From contig NC_092677.1 in NCBI RefSeq assembly GCF_964355755.1, positions 5,001-69,000 of the forward strand: a stretch of 64,000 nt of DNA, written 5' to 3'. The DNA is from Antedon mediterranea (lineage: Eukaryota > Echinodermata > Crinoidea > Comatulida > Antedonidae). Positions 58,101 to 64,000 of the stretch are shown here, in pieces; position 1 is the stretch's first letter; every line of letters starts with the position of its first letter. Position numbers and translations under genes: made by a program. The notes beneath the pieces were generated by a model. That model had not been told where the DNA came from and searched no databases. It worked only from the letters and a program-made list of their open reading frames with translations.

Positions 58101-59346
58101 TACATACCTGCTGGCACAATGACTCTTTTTTCAGTAGTTGTTACATTTGGAGGAGGAGATCGAGGTCTTTCTTCTGTAGTTGCTGTAAAAGGTGGACATG
58201 GATATGGTGGTGCTGGTTGTGGTTCACTCATACCCTGACGCTTGCCAACACTACAATCTAATGGACTCTCTGAATCTACCCTAGCTCCTGCCACGCCATC
58301 AGTGTCAACTTCTTGTTTCATACTTGATACACAAGAATTCCAAGACTCCTGGACTGGTGTAAGGGGCGACGCTTTGGTCTTTGCTGCTTGTAATGCTTCA
58401 ATTGATGAAATAGTTGGTTTGGTTTCTTGCTGTTGATAACTTGCTTCAAACATAGACTGGTCTTCACCAACAACACAGAGTGCCTCCTGTGAGAAACAAG
58501 GCATAAAATCTGTTTCAAAATGAAATGTTAATTGAATGGAAACAATTCGTTAATATTATGTCCTGTTGTTTGTCGGTTGTTGTGTACATGGACAAACCGC
58601 TTCAGAAACCTCCTGTTTATGAAACAGTGACAAAATAGGAGGAAATTCATGAAAAACCAGGAAATTGAATAATTTGACATCGGATAATCAATAAGGGTAA
58701 CTCTACACGTGCTAAGCATAATATTACATTTATGAAACTTCATACTAAAACTTGTTTTTCAAATCATAATGACCCAAAATGTAAATGTCTGTTACTTAGG
58801 TATAGTTTCTAAAGTTGACAAAACCTTCAATGTGACTAAGTTACATTGTAATATGCATTGTTTTTGTTATATTGAAGTCCCTGTAATAAATTATAAACTT
58901 TTCTATCAAAAAAGACGTTTATTCCTACTGTAGAACATCCATCGGTTGTAATATGATATAGTATTAGATAAATAATTATTTTAGACTACGGCTGATTACT
59001 GTCCAGTGAGTCGAACAAACTCATAACAATAAAACTGCCATCAACCAAACAAACATAACAAAACTTTAAATAATTGTATGAAATAAAAGTACGGTATTAA
59101 TAAAACTGGCATGCGGAAAATGACGAAGATAATTACATCAAGTAAGATTACATTGCATACATTGGCTAATATATAAATTCGACTAACCTATACATGAGTA
59201 TAAGTAAGATAACACTAATACAAATTGAGTACGCGGTTTACGGCATTGTATATAGACATTATAACGAATCAAAATTGATACTTCGATAATAATAATAAAA
59301 CATTTCATAGTCCCAATTACGTGATTCTTACCGTTTGCCCTTCCAT
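39679..59346 (-). CDS. ERG: ERG/FLI1-class ETS transcription factor, nine coding exons
   Basis: Exons in transcript order: 59346-59332, 58486-58108, 54022-53822, 53534-53457, 52375-52307, 44976-44908, 44434-44378, 43409-43362, 40196-39679. They sum to 1,434 nt, exactly 478 codons with the stop, and all have GT-AG borders with matching phases. The protein starts [20 protein letters not shown] (human ERG: IKEALSVVSEDQSLFE) and includes [15 protein letters not shown] domain covers about residues 132-199 and an ETS domain about 309-392, with [21 protein letters not shown], the recognition-helix residues in [17 protein letters not shown], and KRYAYKFDF. It ends SHIGTYY, like vertebrate SHLGTYY. 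Length matches human ERG (479-486). It is a nuclear DNA-binding regulator of GGAA sites, with mesodermal, vascular or skeletogenic roles in deuterostomes. The introns carry several minisatellites. Confidence 0.95.
40388..40600. mobile_element. MITE with 39-bp TIRs, followed by a third TIR copy
   Basis: AAGCCGATTTTCCACTAGGC at 40388 is inverted at about 40510-40548. A third copy starts at about 40551 in the first orientation. The arms extend through GAATTTGTTCGCGCGAATCG. It is about 160 bp plus a partial second element in an ERG intron. The short ORF across it is an artefact. Confidence 0.8.
40876..41285. repeat. 55-bp tandem repeat in an ERG intron
   Basis: About seven copies of CTAACGGTTTGGGTAGCG, ATTGATTTAGGCTACTGACC and ATAGAGTGGAACAAATT. 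The period is measured from 41050 to 41105. Confidence 0.88.
41286..43361. other. ERG intron, nothing coding recognised
   Basis: AT-rich. The ORF at 41759-42169 (+, 136 codons) has no recognisable family and low-complexity composition. No tandem array or TIR pair was noticed. Confidence 0.5.
43362..43409 (-). CDS. ERG: ERG exon ([16 protein letters not shown])
   Basis: 48 nt. Acceptor TTTTGTAG|ATCCTTAC and donor AACCCAG|GTAAGT. It equals human DPYQILGPTSSRLANPG just before the ETS domain. Confidence 0.95.
43590..44370 (-). repeat. 60-bp tandem repeat carrying copies of an ERG splice donor (about 13 copies)
   Basis: The unit contains ACGCTGTTCTCACCAATA, CTAACGTTAAAACGCATGAC and GCGCTAAAGAGTAAACTTAA. 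On the minus strand each unit contains GGTGAGAACAGCGTTTAAG, matching the authentic donor context GGTGAGAATAGTGTTTAAG of the exon at 44378-44434. The array starts at that donor and runs into the intron. Confidence 0.9.
44378..44434 (-). CDS. ERG: ERG exon ([19 protein letters not shown])
   Basis: 57 nt. Acceptor TATACAG|GAAGTTAC and donor CAACCAG|GTGAGA; phase 1 on both sides. Short linker exon before DPYKMFG. IKHEP resembles a sumoylation consensus (inference). Confidence 0.85.
44908..44976 (-). CDS. ERG: ERG exon ([23 protein letters not shown])
   Basis: 69 nt. Acceptor TTTCTCAG|AAGCGACT and donor CAAAAG|GTAATA. Central linker; phase fits both the 52307 exon and the alternative exon at 48213. 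Confidence 0.85.
45340..46512. repeat. 36-bp tandem repeat in an ERG intron (about 32 copies)
   Basis: The unit is GATTTAAAACATGACGATGA plus ACAAGGAAAAAGGGAC, with many single-base variants (GACTATGAAC, GGGGGCGATT). It is purine-rich on the plus strand. Confidence 0.92.
46553..46895. repeat. 35-bp tandem repeat in an ERG intron (about 9 copies)
   Basis: Near-identical copies of TTACAGTTTTACCATCACGG plus CATATATCTTATACG. The last copies are interrupted by a short palindrome (ACCAGGGAGTTGTAAACTCC). Confidence 0.92.
46896..48212. other. ERG intron, nothing recognised
   Basis: AT-rich intron without supported features. Confidence 0.5.
48213..48362 (-). CDS. ERG: Putative alternative ERG exon, possible internal first exon
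   Basis: The donor ATAACTG|GTAGGATT lies at 48213. The open frame [17 protein letters not shown] ends in phase 1 and would continue as [10 protein letters not shown] of the 44976 exon. An ATG at 48225-48223 would start [12 protein letters not shown]. The exon is locally CpG-rich (CGGCGGCGCGTCGAGCGGGC), unlike its surroundings. The main transcript skips it, because the 52307 exon joins 44976 in the same phase. A product starting here would lack PNT but keep ETS. The 5' limit is a guess. Confidence 0.45.
48363..49434. other. ERG intron, nothing recognised
   Basis: AT-rich; no supported ORF, repeat or element. If 48213-48362 is a first exon, its promoter would begin here. Confidence 0.45.
49422..49806. 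repeat. 56-bp tandem repeat in an ERG intron (about 7 copies)
   Basis: Near-identical copies of TGTGCAAAGAGACTTGAAGC, TAGTGTTCAGATAATGGTTT and ACTTGTATGAGCAAAA. Confidence 0.92.
49807..51500. other. ERG intron, nothing recognised
   Basis: AT-rich; no supported ORF or element. Confidence 0.5.
51508..51637. repeat. Two-copy tandem duplication of about 64 bp
   Basis: TATCACAATACATTTATCCG and TTTAGTTATGGTTATACGGT occur twice in a row with one mismatch between the copies. Confidence 0.85.
51990..52170 (+). mobile_element. tRNA-derived SINE (plus strand), ERG intron
   Basis: The A-box-like GTGGTTTAAACTAATGGTAG and B-box GGGTTCGAATCTC (about 52018-52072) are followed by a body with TCTCACATATTTCCTCATCTT. 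A related body without the tRNA part lies at about 51800-51900, and a minus-strand copy at 55.3-55.45 kb. Confidence 0.6.
52307..52375 (-). CDS. ERG: ERG exon ([20 protein letters not shown])
   Basis: 69 nt. Acceptor TATTGCAG|GAAGCACAG and donor AGGAACG|GTAAGA. It resembles human GGAAFIFPNTSVYPEATQR. Confidence 0.9.
52376..53330. other. ERG intron, nothing recognised
   Basis: No supported feature. The minus-strand ORFs at 52399-52733 show no family and no splice continuity. Confidence 0.45.
53332..53456 (-). CDS. Possible read-through 3' end of ERG (alternative terminal exon)
   Basis: Past the donor CACAAG|GTAAAATG at 53457 the frame stays open for 40 codons ([19 protein letters not shown], an Asn run, then TPSFPGNQN) to a TAG at 53332. 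If the intron were retained, a protein with PNT but without ETS would result. The Asn run is encoded by a GTT microsatellite, so chance openness is likely. Confidence 0.2.
53457..53534 (-). CDS. ERG: ERG exon ([20 protein letters not shown])
   Basis: 78 nt. Acceptor AATAACAG|CTCCG and donor CACAAG|GTAAAA. It equals human TPLPHLTSDDVDKALQNSPR after the PNT domain. Confidence 0.95.
53822..54022 (-). CDS. ERG: ERG exon (PNT/pointed domain)
   Basis: 201 nt. Acceptor TTTTTAG|ATCCCAATATG and donor GAAACAAA|GTAAGT. It encodes [20 protein letters not shown], then [17 protein letters not shown] and SHLNFLKQ. It matches the SAM-like PNT domain used for protein interaction in ERG/FLI. Confidence 0.96.
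54687..54815. repeat. Three-copy 40-45 bp tandem repeat in an ERG intron
   Basis: AATGTTGAAGACACACAAAC and AAAAAACCAATCACATATCA occur three times in a row. Confidence 0.88.
54816..55310. other. ERG intron, minor duplication only
   Basis: A short direct repeat (ACTGCAGTAACAGTGCTAGC) occurs twice near 55190-55245. Otherwise unremarkable AT-rich intron. Confidence 0.5.
55325..55450 (-). mobile_element. tRNA-derived SINE (minus strand), same family as 51.99 kb
   Basis: On the minus strand: A-box-like CCTGGTCTAATGGTTCGTAC, B-box CCGGGTTCAAATCTC, then a body with ATATTTCCTCATCTTTATCG, as in the 52.0 kb copy. Confidence 0.6.
55451..57355. other. ERG intron, nothing coding recognised
   Basis: AT-rich. 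A small TATATATGCC palindromic microsatellite lies near 56420-56470. No supported ORF. Confidence 0.5.
57360..57575. repeat. Three-copy 75-bp tandem repeat in an ERG intron
   Basis: Copies of TGGTCAAAGTATTTATCAAT, ATAGCCTCCCGAACCACTGT and TGACTGGATTACAATATAGC. The period is a multiple of three, so a 94-codon minus-strand ORF repeats in frame; there is no other sign of coding. Confidence 0.88.
57590..58107. other. ERG intron, nothing recognised
   Basis: No supported feature next to the donor at 58108. Confidence 0.5.
58108..58486 (-). CDS. ERG: ERG exon (N-terminal transactivation region)
   Basis: 379 nt. Acceptor TTTCTCACAG|GAGGCACTC and donor GCCAGCAG|GTATGT. It encodes [20 protein letters not shown], a Ser/Thr/Pro-rich stretch, then [16 protein letters not shown], equal to human PPPNMTTNERRVIVPA. 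Confidence 0.93.
58487..59331. other. First coding intron of ERG, nothing recognised
   Basis: AT-rich; no repeat or element noticed. Confidence 0.5.
59332..59346 (-). CDS. ERG: ERG initiator exon (MEGQT)
   Basis: ATG at 59346-59344, then GAAGGGCAAACG and the donor GTAAGA. Phase 0 joins directly to GAG GCA CTC at 58486. The 15-nt coding start fits the short N-terminus before the conserved EALxVVxEDQS. The 5' UTR and promoter probably lie at about 59.35-59.6 kb; I see no clear TATA box. Confidence 0.8.
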
Positions 59347-60065
59347 TTTGTATCGGAAACCCTTGAACGTAGCAGCCAAAAGAAGAAGAAGCGATCGTTT
59401 GGACAGGAAAACTCAAGTCCACATGACGCTAACAATGACTCGACTATACAGGAAACACACAGGAAATCGTCATTTCTGCTTAACCAGTTAAGTTCCTCTA
59501 CACTTCCTTCTACCAAACCTCTCTATTGCAAACAATTACCTTAGTTTTCGCAAAGTTTATTTTTTCCTTCTTTTAGTATTTTTATAAAATTTGTTTTAAA
59601 GTTATTATATTTTTTACTATTGATGATTAGAACCTATAAGGTATTCAAATGAATTTAAATTTCTGGAAAAAAATTCGATTGATCTAAATATGGAAATAGC
59701 GATAAACTAAATAAAATAAAGGAGCAAAATCTACTACAAAAAATGCCCTGTCTTTAGAGTTACATTGTGTATGCCCAGTGTTTACGTTTAGTGTTCAAAA
59801 TAGGCCTATGTTTCAATTGAAGCACGGGCCAAATTATGTCACGGTGGAAACAGCAATTACTGCATGGCTTATCTATCAATTACACTCGGGAAGTATTGAG
59901 AACGACATTTAAAAGAGCGTCAGGAAAACAACGAACCATTCCGGCTCAAAAAGCACTAAACGAAAACTATGAAATGCGTATGGTTTCCTATTCAATATCA
60001 AAAGAATCCTATCTTGTACGTAGCCTAATACAAGATTGCCAAAGAAATCCATAATTTACATCGCT
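59347..60065. other. ERG 5' UTR/promoter region and flank
   Basis: No second gene is evident. A 72-codon plus-strand ORF (59836-60054) has no recognisable family. Confidence 0.45.
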
Positions 60066-60482
60066 CAATGGTAAAAGAAATCCATATTTTACGTGGCCAT
60101 GTCAAATATCCCATCTTTTACGTGACCATGTCAAATATCCCATCTTTTACGTGGCCTTTCAAATACCCCATCTTTTACGTGCCCATGTCAAATATCCTAT
60201 CTTTTACGTGGTCATGTCAAATATCCCATCTTTTACGTGGTCATGTCAAATATCCGATATTTTACGTGGCCATGTCTAATATCTCATATTTTACGTGGCC
60301 ATGTCAAATATTCCATCTTTTACGTGGTCATATAAAGTATCCCATCTTTTACGTGGCCATGTCCCATCTTTTACGTGGCCATGTCAAATATCCCATATTT
60401 TACGTGGCCATGTCAAATATCCCATCTTTTACGTGGCCATGTCAAATACCCCATCTTATACGTATCCCATCTTTCACAGCCT
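60066..60482. repeat. 29-bp minisatellite (about 14 copies)
   Basis: Copies of TATCCCATCTTTTACGTGGC plus CATGTCAAA with point variants and some truncated units. Open in two frames (138 and 68 codons), a repeat artefact. Confidence 0.9.
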
Positions 60483-60665
60483 AAAAGAAGTCAATAAATA
60501 GTTTACGTTGTTCCTTTTTTTATTGTCAATAATTGAAAATCGGCGATAGTATACAGCTAATAAATCTTTAATCAAAATAAAATATACAAGAAATATATTG
60601 ATACTAAGAAATCATTAAACAAAATAAATACTAATAATAACGTTTTACTGTAGTTCATATCAGAA
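60483..60665. other. Spacer between two minisatellites
   Basis: AT-rich; nothing recognised. Confidence 0.5.
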
Positions 60666-63120
60666 TGCCAACAAGACTATCAAATTAAGATGACAACACC
60701 AGCAGTTCTCCTCCTAACGTTCCGCTGTACTTCAGGTTAGAATGGCAACATAGACTATCAAATTAAGATGACAACACCAACAGTTCGCCTCCTACCATTC
60801 TACTGACTTAGACTTAGAATGGCAACAAGACTATCGAAATAAGATGACAACTCCAGCAGTTTGCCTCCTACCATTCTACTGACTTACGCTTAGAATGGCA
60901 ACAAGACTATCAAATTAAGATGACAACACCAACAGTTTGCCTCCTACCATTCTACTGACTTACGCTTAGAATGGCAACAAGACTATCAAATTAAGATGAC
61001 AACACCAACAGTTTGCCTCCTACCATTCTACTGACTTACGCTTAGAATGGCAACAGGACTATCGAATTAAGATGACAACACCAGCAGTTTGCCTTCTACC
61101 ATTCTACTGACTTACGCTTAGAATGGCAACAAGACTATCGAAATAAGATGACAACACCAGCAGTTTGCCTTCTACCATTCTACTGACTTACGCTTAGAAT
61201 GACAACAAGACTATCGAATTAAGATGACAACACCAGCAGTTTGCCTTCTACCATTCTACTGACTTACGCTTAGAATGGCAACAAGACTATCGAATTAAGA
61301 TGACAACACCAGCAGTTTGCCTTCTACCATTCTACTGACTTACGCTTAGAATGGCAACAAGACTATCAAATTAAGATGACAACACCAACAGTTTGCCTCC
61401 TACCATTCTACTGACTTAAGCTTAGAATGGCAACAAGACTATCAAATTAAGATGACAACACCAACAGTTTGCCTCCTACCATTCTACTGACTTAAGCTTA
61501 GAATGGCAACAAGACTATCAAATTAAGATGACAACACCAGCAGTTTGCCTTCTACCATTCTACTGACTTACGCTTAGAATGGCAACAAGACTATCGAATT
61601 AAGATGACAACACCAGCAGCTTGCCTTCTACCATTCTACTGACTTACGCTTAGAATGGCAACAAGACTATCAAATTAAGATGACAACACCAACAGTTTGC
61701 CTCCTACCATTCTACTGACTTAAGCTTAGAATGGCAACAAGACTATCAAATTAAGATGACAACACCAACAGTTTGCCTCCTACCATTCTACTGACTTACG
61801 CTTAGAATGGCAACAGGACTATCGAATTAAGATGACAACACCAGCAGTTTGCCTTCTACCATTCTACTGACTTACGCTTAGAATGGCAACAAGACTATCG
61901 AAATAAGATGACAACACCAGCAGTTTGCCTTCTACCATTCTACTGACTTACGCTTAGAATGGCAACAAGACTATCGAATTAAGATGACAACACCAGCAGT
62001 TTGCCTTCTACCATTCTACTGACTTACGCTTAGAATGGCAACAAGACTATCAAATTAAGATGACAACACCAACAGTTTGCCTCCTACCATTCTACTGACT
62101 TACGCTTAGAATGGCAACAAGACAATCAATTTAAGATGACAACACCAGCAGTTTGCCTCCTACCATTCTACTGACTTACGCTTAGAATGGCAACAAGACT
62201 ATCAAATTAAGATGACAACACCAACAGTTTGCCTCCTACCATTCTACTGACTTACGCTTAGAATGGCAACAAGACAATCAATTTAAGATGACAACACCAA
62301 CAGTTTGCCTCCTACCATTCTACTGACTTACGCTTAGAATGGCAACAAGACTATCAATTTAAGATGACAACACCAGCAGTTTGCCTCCTACCATTCTACT
62401 GACTTACGCTTAGAATGGCAACAAGACTATCGAATTAAGATGACAACACCAGCAGTTTGCCTTCTACCATTCTACTGACTTACGCTTAGAATGGCAACAA
62501 GACTATCGAATTAAGTTGACAACACCAGCAGTTCGCCTCCTACCATTCTACTGACTTAATCTTAGAATGGCAACATAGATTATCGAATTAAGATGACAAC
62601 ACCAGCAGTTTCCCTCCTACCATTCTATTGACTTAAGCTTAGAATGGCAACAAGACTATCAATTTAAGATGACAACACCAGCAGTTTGCCTCCTACCATT
62701 CTACTGACTTACGCTTAGAATGGCAACAAGACTATCGAATTAAGATGACAACACCAGCAGTTTGCCTTCTACCATTCTACTGACTTACGCTTAGAATGGC
62801 AACAAGACTATCGAATTAAGTTGACAACACCAGCAGTTCGCCTCCTACCATTCTACTGACTTAATCTTAGAATGGCAACATAGACTATCGAATTAAGATG
62901 ACAACACCAGCAGTTTCCCTCCTACCATTCTATTGACTTAAGCTTAGAATGGCAACAAGACAATCGAATTAAGATGACAACACCAGCAGTTTGTTTCCTA
63001 CCATTCTACTGTACTTACGGTCAGAATGGCAACAAGACTATTGAATTAAGATAAAAATACCAGCAGTTCGCCTCCTAACGTTCCGTTGTACTTCAGGTTA
63101 GAATGCCAACATAGACTATC
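60666..63120. repeat. 76-bp tandem repeat with higher-order structure (about 32 copies)
   Basis: Unit: GAATGGCAACAAGACTATCG, AATTAAGATGACAACACCAG, CAGTTTGCCTTCTACCATTC and TACTGACTTACGCTTA. The outermost copies are the most diverged. Two variant classes (CAACAGTTTGCCTCC, CAGCAGTTTGCCTTC) alternate in blocks that recur. Confidence 0.93.
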
Positions 63121-64000
63121 GAATTTAAATACTTCATAATACATTACAATCAACTTTATTTCTCTATACTTCAGAATAGAATTTTACAAATTTGAAGGGA
63201 TTATGAGAACTTTGTAAGCTTGACCCTGCAATTAAAGAATAATGCACATGCACATTAATCATATCCCTGATAAGTTTACCAGAGCATAATGTTAAAACTA
63301 TTTTGTTTAGAAACTATTAGTATTTGAGTAACCAATTAACGAGGTATGGGAAAAGTATCCCAAGACGTTTATTATACATACGGTGGGGATGGAGCAAAGG
63401 AATATTTTGTTTTATGTTAAATCCTATTATAGAAAGTTTGCGCTGTTTTTAAAATTTGTGGGGAGAATGCTTTTCCAAAAATTGTAGGAAAAAGGCTTTC
63501 TAATGTATTATTATATCTAACCACATTTTGTGTAGTTTGCATGACATTTCACATAATGCTAGGGAGTTAATTGATCACGTTACGTTGGTTACGTCTCTCG
63601 TCACAGGCGAACTTTCGCCATATTGTTTTTACACGCGATGAGTACCCTAACAATTGTTAGTATACAAGTTACTAAAATTTAACCAGGAGAGCTGAAAGAT
63701 GAGCCTATATGCATTCTTTATATGATATTGCGAGGCCTGTGAACGGTGTGGTACAAGGATGATGTGGTACATCTCAAATAACGGTCCTTATGAGTAGGCT
63801 CAAGTATAGTTTTAACGATTCTGAAAGTGAGCGTACACATTTTAATTGTCAATAGGTACTTCCAGCCAATTATCAAAGTACAACTCGCGAGAACCCTATG
63901 ATCAGCAAGAATGCATACGATAAACGTTAAAAAAGGCGGATATATCAACTCCTAGTAGGTCTAAGATTCGCCTAGTAAAGGTTAGGTATAGAGTTCAAAT
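63121..64000. other. Right flank, nothing coding recognised
   Basis: AT-rich intergenic sequence. The ORF at 63718-63948 (-) shows no family. Confidence 0.5.

Noticed and set aside
60068-60501. 138-codon and 68-codon ORFs
   Set aside because: They read through the 29-bp minisatellite. Different frames give the same kind of periodic peptide.

Overview
The window is nuclear DNA from an animal. Its genes are split by GT-AG introns and crowded by transposons and tandem repeats. Three host genes can be read at exon level. The ERG protein resembles deuterostome ERG/FLI1 factors closely, and the DNA is AT-rich with frequent AGGCCT words. I infer an invertebrate deuterostome, perhaps an echinoderm; the sequence alone does not prove this.

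Layout. 1-6.0 kb: nested inverted-repeat transposons and minisatellites. 6.08-7.83 kb (+): a two-exon gene for a pseudokinase followed by a Death domain. 8.6-24.8 kb (-): REXO4, a DEDDh RNA exonuclease, in eight recognisable coding exons. One of its introns holds a 3.86 kb hAT transposon with a nearly intact transposase. Another holds about 62 copies of a 79-bp repeat made from the splice acceptor and first 52 bases of the next exon. 25.2-36.7 kb: intergenic mobile DNA, including a three-level nest (Mutator-like element, LINE reverse transcriptase, second Mutator-like element), an 8-bp-TSD element, a 3.6 kb foldback element and tRNA-derived SINEs. 37.0-38.4 kb: a 40-45 bp minisatellite. 39.68-59.35 kb (-): ERG, nine coding exons, 477 residues, with PNT and ETS domains. 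60.07-63.1 kb: two more minisatellites.

The most striking feature is that several tandem arrays were seeded at exon edges of the genes they sit in: the REXO4 acceptor (79-bp units), an ERG donor (60-bp units), the ERG C-terminal coding end with its stop codon (49-55 bp units), and a two-copy case at another REXO4 donor. The introns therefore carry dozens of decoy splice sites next to the real ones. Tandem repeats make up roughly a fifth to a quarter of the window by rough addition.

Exon boundaries were assigned by hand from splice consensus, phase continuity and family resemblance. No alignment or database search was run. The three genes are not an operon and have no obvious joint function.
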